64,000 nucleotides of DNA from Nitrobacter sp039808345 (GCF_047824785.1 NZ_CP181167.1:3472001-3536000), one strand, 5' to 3'; counted from the stretch's first letter, positions 43,131 to 52,237 are shown. The notes: a model not told the origin generated them from the sequence alone. Translations and numbers: made by a program.

Positions 43131-43910
43131 TCAGAGCAGGCAGTCGTTGTGGCGACCCAGGACCCTGCGGGAGTAATAGTCGAATGCCGCGCTGTGGCGC
43201 TTCGGCTTGGAGATCCAGTCGTGCGCTTCGCGCGCCAGGTTCTCCGGGATTGGCTTGATCTCGCCGGCGGCCATCGCCAGCAGCTGCATCTTCGCCGCGC
43301 GTTCGATCAGCATCGCCAGCACGCAGGCTTCTTCGATCGTGGCGCCGGCGATCAGTTGCCCGTGATGCGAGAGCAGGATCGCCTTCTTGTCACCGATCGC
43401 TCCGGCGATGATTTCGCCTTCCTCGTTGCCGACTGGCACCCCGGGCCATTTCTCGAGGAAGGCAACCTCGCCGTACAGCGGACACAGGTCCATGTGCGAC
43501 ACCGCCAGAGGCACCTCCAGCGTCGACAACGCTGCGATATGGAGAGGATGGGTGTGGATGATGCAGTTAACGTCCGGCCGTGCCCGGTAGAGCCAGCTAT
43601 GAAACCGGTTTGCCGGGTTGGCCATGCCGCCGCCTTCGAGAACATTGAGGTCCTCATCCACAAGAAGCAGGTTCCGGGCGCTGATCTCGTCAAACCCGAG
43701 TCCGAGGCGCTGGGTGTAATACGTTCCTGGCGCTTCAGCACGGCACGTGATCTGGCCGGCCAGACCGGAATCGTGGCCGCCTTCGAAGAGGATGCGGCAG
43801 GTCAGAGCGAGCTTCTGGCGATCGGTCCAGGTATTCTCCGCGATCGCGGTCTTCATCCGGCTTTCGGCCAGCTTCACGAGCTCGTCCTTGGGCGCGGTCA
43901 TTGTGGTCAT
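43131..43910 (-). CDS. Class II aldolase/adducin family protein
   Basis: 259 residues. The zinc site is formed by CIIHTHPLHIAALSTLEVPL (HTH motif) and ILLSHHGQLIAGATIEEACV, with GGHDSGLAGQITCRAEAPGT and DLNVLEGGGMANPANRFHSW upstream. Such proteins cleave or epimerise sugar phosphates or decarboxylate related acids. It is first in the pair with the DapA-family gene and divergent from the MocR-type regulator. Confidence 0.85.
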   Translation of the reverse strand: MTTMTAPKDELVKLAESRMKTAIAENTWTDRQKLALTCRILFEGGHDSGLAGQITCRAEAPGTYYTQRLGLGFDEISARNLLLVDEDLNVLEGGGMANPANRFHSWLYRARPDVNCIIHTHPLHIAALSTLEVPLAVSHMDLCPLYGEVAFLEKWPGVPVGNEEGEIIAGAIGDKKAILLSHHGQLIAGATIEEACVLAMLIERAAKMQLLAMAAGEIKPIPENLAREAHDWISKPKRHSAAFDYYSRRVLGRHNDCLL

Positions 43911-44110
43911 TACAGGCTCCTTTCAAGTCTGTCGCGATGATCGCCATCTCTTCGCAGCGACCGTCCAGCGTGCGTCCGAGGGTCGGCGCCGGTTCGGTAA
44001 CGAACTCCGGAAACTACGACGCCTGCCCGGGTTGCGGCGCCTGTTGTCCGCTGTCATAAACCGTACCTGGCCTAGCTGATAGTGCCAGTTTTGATACAGG
44101 AGATAGGCCG
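43911..44110. promoter_or_regulatory. Divergent promoter of the lyase/aldolase pair and its regulator
   Basis: 200 bases between divergent start codons. TGATAGTGCCAGTTTTGATA (44079-44098) ends close to the regulator start and contains the direct repeat TGATA; it may include the regulator's own site. No consensus was verified. Confidence 0.35.
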
Positions 44111-45550
44111 GTGGCGTCGCCGCATCACCTCAGGCTTGAACTGGTCAGCGATGGCGCACGGCCGGTTTTCATGGACATCGCCTATTCGATCATAGGCGAG
44201 ATCGAACGCGGGCGGCTGAAGCCCGGTGATCGGCTCCCCGGAACGCGGGCGCTCGCGTCCAGTCTCCAGGTCCATCGCAACACCGTAGACGCCGCATATC
44301 AGGAACTGACCATGCAAGGCTGGCTCGTGGCCAGGCCGGCGCGGGGAACCTTCGTCGCCGACGACCTGCCCGCGCCGGAAAAACAAGAAGCACCGCCGCT
44401 CTCGCGCCGATCGCCGATCGACCCGCCGCGAATAAGCGCCGCACCTCCCACATTGCGGGTTTCGGACGGCGCGCCCGACGCGCGACTCATGCCGGCGGCC
44501 CAGTTGGCGCGATCGTTTCGGGCCTCGCTGATGACGCCGGCCTTCGTCGGCGGGGGCGGCTATGGCGATCCGCGCGGGGCGATCAGACTGCGTGCGGCTT
44601 TGTCGGATTATCTTATTGCCGAGCGCGGGCTCACCGCCTCGGCGAACGATATCCTGATCACCCGCGGCAGCCAGATGGGCCTCTATCTTGCCGCCGCGGC
44701 GCTGCTCGATCCGGGCCAAGCCATCGCGGTGGAGGAGCCGGGCTATCCTTTGGCCTGGGCCGCATTTCGCGCCGCTGGCGCTCGCGTGCTCGGCGTTCCC
44801 GTTGATTCACACGGGATCGACGTTGATCGCCTGTCGGCGCTCGCCGAGCGCGAACCGGAACTGCGCGCCGTCTACGTCACTCCGCATCATCAATACCCAA
44901 CCACCGTCACGCTCGGCGCGAGCCGTCGCCTCAAACTTCTCGACCTTGCACGCCGCAAGCGGCTCGTCCTGATCGAGGACGATTACGACCATGAGTACCG
45001 GTTCGAAGGCAGGCCGGTGCTGCCGCTGGCGGCGCGCGCCGATGCGGAGCGCGTGGTCTATCTCGGCTCGCTTTCCAAGCTGCTCGCTCCCGCGGTGCGC
45101 GTCGGCTACGCGATTGCAGCGCCAGCCATCCTGACGCGGATGGCGGATCGGCGCGAGGCCATCGACCGGCAGGGCGACGTGCCCCTCGAACAGGCACTCG
45201 CCGGCTTGATCGAAGATGGCGAGCTACGCAGACATACCCGGAAGGCCCGCCGCATTTATGGCGAACGGCGCGACCGGTTTGCCGCAGCGATCCGCCGCGA
45301 ACTTGGCGACCATGTCGATTTCGAGTTGCCGGCGGGTGGCCTCGCCTTGTGGCTGCGTTTGCGCTCCGGACTCGATGCGGAAAGCTGGGCTGCGAACGCG
45401 GCGCGCGCCGGACTCGTGGTCTCGCCCGGTGTGAGGTTTGCGCTCGACGCCGCGCGCGCGCCGCAGGCATTTCGGCTTGGCTACGCCAGCCTCACCGAGA
45501 CAGAACTGGACGTGGTCGTGACGCTGATGAAACGTGCGATCGACAACTAA
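44111..45550 (+). CDS. MocR/PdxR-type transcriptional regulator (GntR HTH + aminotransferase domain)
   Basis: 479 residues. N-terminal GntR winged helix (DIAYSIIGEIERGRLKPGDR, LPGTRALASSLQVHRNTVDA), a linker, then a fold-type-I aminotransferase domain with ILITRGSQMGLYLAAAALLD, VEEPGYPLAWAAFR, LIEDDYDHEYRFEGRP and the PLP lysine in VYLGSLSKLLAPAVRVGY. Likely senses PLP with an amino compound and controls the divergent lyase/aldolase pair; the GntR/PLP relation to those genes is inferred from position. The coding frame opens with a valine-type start (GTG). Confidence 0.9.
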   Translation: MASPHHLRLELVSDGARPVFMDIAYSIIGEIERGRLKPGDRLPGTRALASSLQVHRNTVDAAYQELTMQGWLVARPARGTFVADDLPAPEKQEAPPLSRRSPIDPPRISAAPPTLRVSDGAPDARLMPAAQLARSFRASLMTPAFVGGGGYGDPRGAIRLRAALSDYLIAERGLTASANDILITRGSQMGLYLAAAALLDPGQAIAVEEPGYPLAWAAFRAAGARVLGVPVDSHGIDVDRLSALAEREPELRAVYVTPHHQYPTTVTLGASRRLKLLDLARRKRLVLIEDDYDHEYRFEGRPVLPLAARADAERVVYLGSLSKLLAPAVRVGYAIAAPAILTRMADRREAIDRQGDVPLEQALAGLIEDGELRRHTRKARRIYGERRDRFAAAIRRELGDHVDFELPAGGLALWLRLRSGLDAESWAANAARAGLVVSPGVRFALDAARAPQAFRLGYASLTETELDVVVTLMKRAIDN

Positions 45551-45553
45551 ATT

Positions 45554-45657
45554 AGAGCGTTTTCAAGCGAAGTGGACACCGGTTCGCGTGAAGAAAACGC
45601 GACAAAACAAAATCATAGAGCCCGCTTCCGCTTCTATCAGAAGCGGAAAGGCTCTAA
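45554..45657 (+). repeat. Dispersed repeat, family A
   Basis: TAGAGCGTTTTCAAGCGAAG, GGACACCGGTTCGCGTGAAG, AAAACGCGACAAAACAAAAT, then a CGCTTC/GAAGCG hairpin. Almost identical to 4969-5063, so the pair probably spread recently. Confidence 0.85.
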
Positions 45658-45711
45658 GAGTTCTGATTATAGGGGTATGCCACACCAGGCCGCCGCCGCG
45701 CATGCTGTCAG

Positions 45712-48177
45712 CTACCAGCGATAGCTCACCCTGCCGAGCACCGTGCGCACGCGCCCGACATTGCATTGAACGAGGTTGAAACAGCCCACGACATACTGGT
45801 TGTCGAACAGGTTGGTGACGTTGACGGAGAATCGCCAGCTGTCGATATCGTAGCGCGCCATCGCGTCCACCACCGTATAGGCCGGCGCATTGAAGGTATT
45901 AGTCCAGTCTCCCGCGCTTTCCGAGACATAGCGTATACCGCCGCCGAAGCCGAGCCCGTTCAGCGCACCCTCGCGGATGGTGTAGTCGGCCCACACCGAT
46001 GCGAGATGCGGCGGCGTTGTCACCGGCCGTTTGCCGAAATTGATATCATTGCTCTGGGTGACCCTCGCGTCGTTGTAGGCATAGGCGGCGGTCAGGTTGA
46101 GATTGCTGGTCAGGCTGGCGACCGCCTCGAACTCGAAGCCACGAGAGACGACCTCTCCGATCTGGATCGAAAACCCCGGATGAGCCAGATCCGCCGTCGT
46201 GACATTCTGACGCCGCAAATCGTAAACCGCAGCGGTCAACCGCAAATTCGTATCCTTCGGCTGGAACTTGACACCTACCTCATATTGCACCCCGGTTTCC
46301 GGCCTGAGCGGCAACCCGTCGAAGGTCCTGCCGGAAAGAGGCGTGAAGGATTCGGCGTAGCTGACATAGGGAACCACGCCGCTGTCGAACTCGTAGCCAA
46401 GCCCAGCCCGCTTGGTGAAAGCGCTGTTGTTTTGATTGGTGACGGAGCCGCCGATGGTATCGACCGTGGTGGCGTCCGTCCAGTCGTGTCGTCCACCGAG
46501 AGTCAGGATCCAGCGGTCGAGCTTGATTTGATCCTGAACGTAGATACCCGTGAAGTTGTAAGTTTGCCGGGAGCCATATTGGTCGGCCAACCAAGTAATC
46601 GGCGAACCGTAGACCGGTGCGAAAACATCGATCGGAGAGGCGGTGCCATAGCTACTTGCATAAGCGTTCCGGCCCCATCGATAGTCCACCCCGAACAGCA
46701 CGGTATGTTGAAGGGGGCCAGTCATTGCTCTCAGTTCGGCATGGTTGTCGATCGCAAACGTATCCGTCATATAGCGTAGGTTACCCGCCCCACGATTGAG
46801 TGTGCGCAAATCAGCACCCAGAGAACTCGGACTAACGTCGCGATAGGCCCAGATCTCATGAGAGTACTGAAGGTTCTGCCTGAAGGTCAGGCTCTCGGTG
46901 GCATGGTGTTGCAGGTTATATCCCGCAAGGGTCAACTCCGTGTCGGTGCGATCGACGTCAGGCTCGCCGATGAACCGCGTGACTGGAATTCGTCCGTTCG
47001 GATTCGGCAGCGCCGTTCCCCGCGCCGGGAGGCCGTAGTTCCATCTGCCCTGATTTCTCTGATGCAGGCTGAAGGCTGTGATTTCCGTCTCGGCGGTCGG
47101 ACGCCAGGTCAGCGCGCCGGATAGAAAAGCGCGCTTGTCATTCGAGAAATCGATGCCGTTGCCGCCTTCGCGCAGCAGGGCGGTGAAGCGATAGAGCAGC
47201 GTCTTGTCTTCCGTAATCGGTCCGCCGAAATCGAACGCGCCGCCCCTCTGTTCGAAGCTGCCACCCTGAAGCAGGAATTCATGAACAGGCTTATCCGACG
47301 GGCGCTTGGTAACGAGCGCAATCACGCCGCTGGGTTGACCCTGACCATAGAGAACCGAGGCCGGCCCGCGCATCACCTCGACACGCTCCAACCCGTAGGG
47401 CTCGAGATCGGACCACGTCGTGGAGCTGCGCAGCCCGTTCAGATAGATGCCACCGTTAGACCCATCGACAGTGAAGCCTCGCATCTGGAACCTGGGCGCG
47501 AATTGCTGTTGCCCGGTAGACCCGGCCAAAACGCCCGGCGTGTATTGCAGCGTCTCGGTCAGAGTCTGGTTTCTCCGGGTCTCGATCTGGTCGCGCGTGA
47601 CGACCGAGATCGACTGCGGCACCTCGATGATCGGCGTGTCGGTTTTTGTGGCGGTGGCGCTGCGGCTGGCGACAAAGCCGTTCACCGGACCCCACGCGGT
47701 CTCACCCTGAATATCGATGGTGTCGAGCGCGATTGCCCCGGCGGGCGCCGCGCCGCCGGCTGCGGCGCTATTTGGCCCGACAAGAGTAGCCGTGTTGGCC
47801 CCGGTCAGACTGACATTGATTCCAGTGCCGGCAAGCAACATTCGGAGCGCCTGCGCGGGCGGCATGGAGCCATTCACCGCGGCCGAGCGACGGCCATCAG
47901 TGAGGCGGGTGGAATAACCGACCTGCCAGCCCGTCGCGCGAATGAAAGCATCGAGCGCCGCCGGCAACGGCTGAGCGGGAATCGAGAACTGAACGGCCCG
48001 GCTCTGCGCCGAGGCCGGGGCCGGTTGTTGCGCCGATGCCGGAGACGACAAGCCAACGCCTGCGCAGCACAAAATCGTCGACGCCAGTAGCCACGAGGTC
48101 ATGCGGCGGAGACTTCCAGCCGTAAAGGGAGTCCCCTGCTTGTTCTTTACCGTCCCCAGTCGAAATGCCATCTGCAA
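45712..48177 (-). CDS. TonB-dependent ferric-siderophore receptor with signalling (STN) domain
   Basis: 821 residues. Signal region (about 25-50, STILCCAGVGLSSPASAQ), then a secretin/TonB N-terminal STN domain (VQFSIPAQPLPAALDAFIRA, LAGTGINVSL), a plug (IIEVPQSISVVTRDQIETRR, GERV-like LERVEVMRGPASVLYGQGQP) and a C-terminal beta-barrel ending VLGRVSYRW with terminal aromatic Trp. The STN domain lets the receptor signal to FecR. The start at 48177 is supported by the shared motif placed 82 bases upstream. Last of fecI-fecR-receptor. The cognate siderophore is not predictable. Confidence 0.92.
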   Translation of the reverse strand: MQMAFRLGTVKNKQGTPFTAGSLRRMTSWLLASTILCCAGVGLSSPASAQQPAPASAQSRAVQFSIPAQPLPAALDAFIRATGWQVGYSTRLTDGRRSAAVNGSMPPAQALRMLLAGTGINVSLTGANTATLVGPNSAAAGGAAPAGAIALDTIDIQGETAWGPVNGFVASRSATATKTDTPIIEVPQSISVVTRDQIETRRNQTLTETLQYTPGVLAGSTGQQQFAPRFQMRGFTVDGSNGGIYLNGLRSSTTWSDLEPYGLERVEVMRGPASVLYGQGQPSGVIALVTKRPSDKPVHEFLLQGGSFEQRGGAFDFGGPITEDKTLLYRFTALLREGGNGIDFSNDKRAFLSGALTWRPTAETEITAFSLHQRNQGRWNYGLPARGTALPNPNGRIPVTRFIGEPDVDRTDTELTLAGYNLQHHATESLTFRQNLQYSHEIWAYRDVSPSSLGADLRTLNRGAGNLRYMTDTFAIDNHAELRAMTGPLQHTVLFGVDYRWGRNAYASSYGTASPIDVFAPVYGSPITWLADQYGSRQTYNFTGIYVQDQIKLDRWILTLGGRHDWTDATTVDTIGGSVTNQNNSAFTKRAGLGYEFDSGVVPYVSYAESFTPLSGRTFDGLPLRPETGVQYEVGVKFQPKDTNLRLTAAVYDLRRQNVTTADLAHPGFSIQIGEVVSRGFEFEAVASLTSNLNLTAAYAYNDARVTQSNDINFGKRPVTTPPHLASVWADYTIREGALNGLGFGGGIRYVSESAGDWTNTFNAPAYTVVDAMARYDIDSWRFSVNVTNLFDNQYVVGCFNLVQCNVGRVRTVLGRVSYRW

Positions 48178-48258
48178 CGCCCCGTTCAGTCCCTGGCCTC
48201 GCGCGTCCGCTGAATGCGAACGTCGCGCCCTATCACTGAGGACTGAGAAGGACCGCCA

Positions 48259-48273
48259 ATCTCACAAAAAAAG
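48259..48273 (-). promoter_or_regulatory. Shared motif before the receptor gene
   Basis: ATCTCACAAAAAAAG (plus strand), identical to 49366-49380 and similar to 50125-50133. On the coding strand it reads CTTTTTTTGTGAGAT, 82 bases upstream of the receptor start. Candidate ECF-sigma promoter element or regulator site. Confidence 0.45.
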
Positions 48274-48283
48274 TTCGCGCGGG

Positions 48284-49288
48284 TCAGCGCAGCACGACGA
48301 TTCCGCCCGGCAGCACCGTCACGGTCGCGCCGGCGGCTTCCGCCAGCGACTGGATCACCAGAAGCGGTTGATCCAGTTTGTAGTTTCCGCTCACCGAGAC
48401 CTGCTCGATCGCGCTGGTCGCCACGAAGACCCGCCCGGGATAATAACGGCGCAGATCGTTCAGAACTTCTCCAAGCGGCCGATCGTCGAAACGAATGCGG
48501 CCCTCCAGCCACGCGAGCGAACGCTCCGCATCGATTTTTCGGACCGGCGAGATCGAGGTCGCCGTCACGCTGACCGTCTCACCCGGCGACAGCGAAGCAT
48601 GCTCGCGCGGCTGCGCGCGGTTCGCGACCTCCACGACGCCGCGGCTGAGAACCACGTTGTCTTCGCCGTCATCCAGTTTCACCGAGAACGCCGTGCCCTT
48701 GACTTCGACATCTCCGAAATGACCGGCGACCCGGAACGGAATCGGCAATCCGGCGCGCACGTCGAAATAAGCCTCTCCCTTCAGCACCCTGACGTCGCGC
48801 TGTCCGTTCACGAAGTCGAGAGCAACCGCGCTCCCGGTGTTCAATGTCAGGCGCGATCCGTCAGGAAGCGTCACCAACCGCTGTTCACCCGCGGCGGTGA
48901 CGTAGTCGGCCTGCAGCCGCAGCGACAGGTCGGGCCCTTTCGCCAGCGCAAACGCGACGATCACCGCCGATGCGACGGCGGCCGCCTTCTTGGCGAGCGA
49001 GCGCCGCCGCGTTTTCTTCTGTGGAGCAGCAAACCCCGTGGCGCTGGCGACATTCTTGGTGGCCTGGAAGAATTCCGGAGCGCCCCAGACTTCCGTGACC
49101 CTCTCGAACGCCGCCGCCCGACGGGAATCGCCATCGAGCCAGGCTCTGAAAGCGCGGCTGGTCGCGGGATCGCCGCTCTGCCCTTGCAGGCGCACGAACC
49201 AGTCGAGCGCCTCGGCGGTGAACGGATCGTCCGCGCCGGGCTTTGAAGAACCGCCTGCTTCAGGATCGGCAGGGTTGTCCTGTGTCAC
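48284..49288 (-). CDS. FecR-family anti-sigma/signal transducer
   Basis: 334 residues. N-terminal cytoplasmic DUF4880-type domain (ALDWFVRLQGQSGDPATSRA, FRAWLDGDSRRAAAFERV), a single transmembrane helix (about 96-115, AAAVASAVIVAFAL), and a periplasmic FecR domain (LVTLPDGSRLTLNTGSAVAL, VKGTAFSVKLDDGEDNVVLS, SPGETVSVTA) with a C-terminal STN-like DUF4974 segment. It relays receptor occupancy to the FecI sigma factor. A long 145-base gap separates it from fecI; the motif CTTTTTTTGTGAGAT is 78 bases before its start. Confidence 0.92.
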   Translation of the reverse strand: MTQDNPADPEAGGSSKPGADDPFTAEALDWFVRLQGQSGDPATSRAFRAWLDGDSRRAAAFERVTEVWGAPEFFQATKNVASATGFAAPQKKTRRRSLAKKAAAVASAVIVAFALAKGPDLSLRLQADYVTAAGEQRLVTLPDGSRLTLNTGSAVALDFVNGQRDVRVLKGEAYFDVRAGLPIPFRVAGHFGDVEVKGTAFSVKLDDGEDNVVLSRGVVEVANRAQPREHASLSPGETVSVTATSISPVRKIDAERSLAWLEGRIRFDDRPLGEVLNDLRRYYPGRVFVATSAIEQVSVSGNYKLDQPLLVIQSLAEAAGATVTVLPGGIVVLR

Positions 49289-49365
49289 TCAGATCGCCCG
49301 CGTTGCTGCCTGGAGGTCTCATCAGATCTGGAAGTCTCATAAGGTATGACTCCATGCACGATCCG

Positions 49366-49380
49366 ATCTCACAAAAAAAG
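49366..49380 (-). promoter_or_regulatory. Shared motif before the fecR-type gene
   Basis: Same ATCTCACAAAAAAAG as at 48259-48273, 78 bases upstream of the fecR start; spacing to the start is nearly equal in both places. Confidence 0.45.
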
Positions 49381-49433
49381 AGCGAGGCCGAAATCGGGAA
49401 AGGGTCTTAACGGGGGAGCGATAGGTCTCTCGG

Positions 49434-49952
49434 CTAGCTGCGCCTTGGCCGCTCCATGGCGGTCATGCAATGCGCCATCGCCAGCCGCACGCCATTATAG
49501 ACCGTATTCGGAGAGACGCCGAGATGCTCGGCAATGGCGGGATAGGACCAGCCTTCGATCCGCCTCAGGAGAAGCACCTTTCTCGGCCTTTCGGGAAGCC
49601 CGATCAGCGCCTGCTCGAAGAGATGGAGCCGCTGCTTGTCGATCAGCGCCACTTCCGGGGACGGCGCATCGCAGGGAATGTTGAGAACGGCCTTCTCATC
49701 GGTGATCGGACATTCGACCTGAGCGCGACGCTGTTGCAGACGCTCCTGGTCAACCGCGATATTTCGCGCGGTCCGGAATAGATAGGCTTGCGGGTTCTCG
49801 ATCAGACTGCGCTGCGCCGACGCCAGGAGCCGCAGGAAGGTTTCCTGAGTCGCGTCCGCGGCATCCGCCCGATTGCGGAAGCGGCGTAGGAAAAACCGCC
49901 GAAGCCGTCCCTCCTCCGTCTGCTGCAACTCCTGAACCAGCGTCCCGAGCAT
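49434..49952 (-). CDS. ECF RNA polymerase sigma factor, FecI type
   Basis: 172 residues. Sigma-2 (RRFFLRRFRNRADAADATQE, TFLRLL) and sigma-4 (LPERPRKVLLLRRIEGWSYP, AIAEHLGVSPNTVYNGVRLA) regions are in order. It opens a unit with the FecR-type gene and the receptor, all on the minus strand; this gives surface signalling where an iron-loaded siderophore outside triggers transcription of the receptor gene. No PupB-like extra genes seen. Confidence 0.93.
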   Translation of the reverse strand: MLGTLVQELQQTEEGRLRRFFLRRFRNRADAADATQETFLRLLASAQRSLIENPQAYLFRTARNIAVDQERLQQRRAQVECPITDEKAVLNIPCDAPSPEVALIDKQRLHLFEQALIGLPERPRKVLLLRRIEGWSYPAIAEHLGVSPNTVYNGVRLAMAHCMTAMERPRRS

Positions 49953-50124
49953 ATCGGGGTCTCCTGTTCAACATCAAGGCGGGCGTCATTCCAATGGAAA
50001 CCCACCCCGACGGAAATCACCCAGATGGAAACCACCGGCGTGATCGACCGAACGACCCGGCCGCATGGTCCGGCCCACATGCGGGGATAACCGACCGCAG
50101 CGAGTTTCTTAGCGCGACCGGATT

Positions 50125-50133
50125 CCTCTCACA
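50125..50133 (-). promoter_or_regulatory. Third, weaker copy of the fec-locus motif
   Basis: TCTCACAAA (coding-strand TTTGTGAGA) upstream of the FecI-type gene, 173 bases from its start. It shares the 9-base core of the copies at 48259 and 49366. Confidence 0.3.
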
Positions 50134-50231
50134 AACACAATAATCTAGAATGAGTTTAAGAAAGATCGTCCATAAATCAGATCGAACGAGGCGATATCCA
50201 TCGCATTGAACTTGCGAATGAATCACCAATC

Positions 50232-50840
50232 CTATTCGGCGGCGATGGACTTATGCAGGTCCGCGCAGGCGTCATCCGCGGCACGATCGAGAATGAAAGT
50301 GCTGTCCGCCGGTCCGAACGCAACGTACTCGCCCGGTCCATCCGTGACGCGCGCCTCTGTTCGCATGGTGATGTCGTCATCAATATAGATCTTCAGCTTG
50401 TCGCCGACGGGCTCGATCATGAAGATGCCACCTTCCGCATCGAGATTCTCGCCGGTCATATGGCAGGCGATGCCATCCGCACGGGCATAGTTTGATACGA
50501 TCGCCCGCCCGTCGGCGCGGTTTGCCTGCTGGTCAAACGCGCATTGTCCGATGGACCGCCACGGCCGGGTGTCGTTGCGACGCATGATTTCCAGTCGGGC
50601 GAAGGTCTGGAGCGGCGTATCGACGCTGTCGGGATAGGTTTCACGCCGCAGCGCGAACCTCATGGAGGTCGTCTTCTGATTCGGTTTCTTTGCCAGATGA
50701 GCGGCATCGTAATTGCGGGTGAAGCAGGCCTGAGAACCTGCCGCGTCATCAATCAGATCAGGCGCGGCGTGGACATCGGCGGCCGCAACCGACATCGCGG
50801 CGAGAATAAAGAGAGCTCGTTTGTTCATCCTCGCCTGCAT
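50232..50840 (-). CDS. Exported protein of unknown function (202 aa)
   Basis: Not recognised. The signal peptide is MNKRALFILAAMSVAAADVHA (from the internal Met at 50828; 50840 adds four residues). The mature part is a polar, Asp-rich domain of about 180 residues with four cysteines (SQACFTRN, IGQCAFDQ, IACHMTG, DDACADL), spaced to form two disulfides. Expected in the periplasm. It lies alone between the fec locus and the MarR-type gene. Confidence 0.65.
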   Translation of the reverse strand: MQARMNKRALFILAAMSVAAADVHAAPDLIDDAAGSQACFTRNYDAAHLAKKPNQKTTSMRFALRRETYPDSVDTPLQTFARLEIMRRNDTRPWRSIGQCAFDQQANRADGRAIVSNYARADGIACHMTGENLDAEGGIFMIEPVGDKLKIYIDDDITMRTEARVTDGPGEYVAFGPADSTFILDRAADDACADLHKSIAAE

Positions 50841-50939
50841 TTCTGTCCGCCCCTTAGAAAGGACAGAAGTATACCGAAGAGATGGGTGAGGAGGCAGCGG
50901 TTATTTAACGGCACGCATCCGGACTGGGTGACTTTTACT

Positions 50940-51410
50940 TCAGCCGGCGACGCTGCCGCGCTGGCCGGATCTCGACAGCACGTTGAGCTCGCTGCGCAGA
51001 CGGTCGGGGTCCGAGAGCTCCTTTTCGATTTCCGCATGAAGATGCCGCCAGATCGGCGTCGCTTCCGCCAGAACGGCCCGGCCAGCGGGCGTCAGCCGCA
51101 GCAGTCGGGCCCGCGCGTCATTCGGATCGGCCTTCGTCTCGACAAGACGCCGGCGTTCCAGCGGCTTGAGGTTGGCGGTCAGGGTTGTCCTGTCCATGGC
51201 CAGCAGCGCCGCCACGTTGCTGACGTTGGGTGGCTGCGGCCGGTTGAGCGACATCAGCAGGGAGAACTGCCCGCTGGTAATGCCGACCGGCTTCAGCGCG
51301 TCATCGAACCGTCGCGCGAGCGCGCGCGCCGCCCTCTGGGCGTGCAGGCACAGGCAGGTGTCGCGCACCAGAATCGTGGTTTCGAAGGTAAGACCCGATA
51401 ATGTACGCAT
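50940..51410 (-). CDS. MarR-family transcriptional regulator
   Basis: 156 residues. Winged helix: GITSGQFSLLMSLNRPQPPN, VSNVAALLAMDRTTLTANLK and PLERRRLVETKADPNDARAR. N-terminal helices (RDTCLCLHAQRAARALARRF, with two cysteines that could serve as a redox sensor) and C-terminal helix form the dimer. Candidate operator GTTGATATCAAC at 51440-51451, 30 bases upstream of its own start, so it probably represses itself. The target besides itself is not evident. Confidence 0.88.
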   Translation of the reverse strand: MRTLSGLTFETTILVRDTCLCLHAQRAARALARRFDDALKPVGITSGQFSLLMSLNRPQPPNVSNVAALLAMDRTTLTANLKPLERRRLVETKADPNDARARLLRLTPAGRAVLAEATPIWRHLHAEIEKELSDPDRLRSELNVLSRSGQRGSVAG

Positions 51411-51786
51411 CAGGGAGCTTGACTCCGCGGATATATTACGTTGATATCAACTTATACGGAAGATCGTCAATCAACTCCGGTGCCCCATCCCAAGCGACAG
51501 ACACGAAAGGAAGCCACGGAACGAAACGGGGATTGCTCTTGAGGCGATCGTTCCTGATGAACTGTCAGCGGGCGGCAAACGTTGATGCTACTCGACGATG
51601 ACGGCCTTGGGATCTGCTTCAACTGTGTTGAACCTTGAGCATGATCTTTTCCGAAAACCGGTTTCCTCTTTTGAAGATCATGCTCTGGCACGCGCTTCGC
51701 CGGGGTCGCCGGGCGCTCGGGCATGTCCTGCCACCTCCATCTTTCCTGATGCGAATCAACACCCCTGTGGGATTAAGGAGACGACC
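51411..51786. promoter_or_regulatory. Divergent region with a MarR operator and a family B repeat
   Basis: GTTGATATCAAC at 51440-51451 is a perfect 12-bp palindrome near the MarR-type start. TTCAACTGTGTTGAA (about 51618-51632) and the family B palindrome follow. No gene is seen. Confidence 0.45.
51637..51690. repeat. Dispersed palindrome, family B
   Basis: TTGAGCATGATCTTTTCCGA, AAACCGGTTTCCTCTTTT and GAAGATCATGCTCTGG, matching 15996-16048; preceded by TTCAACTGTGTTGAA as there. Confidence 0.8.
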
Positions 51787-52233
51787 ATGAAGATCGTGAC
51801 CAGCCTCAGCTTCCGGGGCCAATGCCGCGAGGCATTCGAGTTCTACGCCAAGATTCTCGGCGGGACGATCAAGGCAGCCATTCCTTATGCCGATGCACCG
51901 CCGGGAATGCCGATCACGGACGAGAAGTACAAGAGCTGGCTGATGCATTGCTGGCTCGATGCCGGCGATCAATCGCTGATGGGCGCCGACATGGATATCG
52001 GATGGTCGCCCAACATCGACAAGCCCAAGAACGGTTTCGACGTCACCCTGCACACCCAGGACATGTCCGAGGGACGACGCTGGTTCGATCAGCTCTCCGA
52101 AGGCGGGAAAGCAGGCATGCCATTCTCCGAAACCTTCTGGTCGCCCGGCTTCGGCACGCTGATCGACAAGTTCGGCATCCCCTGGATGATCAACGTCATC
52201 CCATCCGCTGACTGGAAGCCGCCGCAGGGCTGA
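51787..52233 (+). CDS. VOC-superfamily (PhnB-like) protein
   Basis: 148 residues with two paired beta-alpha-beta-beta-beta repeats. KIVTSLSFRGQCREAFEFYA and KILGGTIKAAIPYADAPPG open it; ADMDIGWSPNIDKPKNGFDV and TLHTQDMSEGRRWFDQLSEG begin the second half; PGFGTLIDKFGIPWMIN closes it. Annotated family members are glyoxalase/bleomycin-resistance relatives of unknown activity. TAAGGAGA is upstream. Monocistronic; divergent from the MarR-type gene, which might control it. Confidence 0.85.
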   Translation: MKIVTSLSFRGQCREAFEFYAKILGGTIKAAIPYADAPPGMPITDEKYKSWLMHCWLDAGDQSLMGADMDIGWSPNIDKPKNGFDVTLHTQDMSEGRRWFDQLSEGGKAGMPFSETFWSPGFGTLIDKFGIPWMINVIPSADWKPPQG

Positions 52234-52237
52234 TCAG

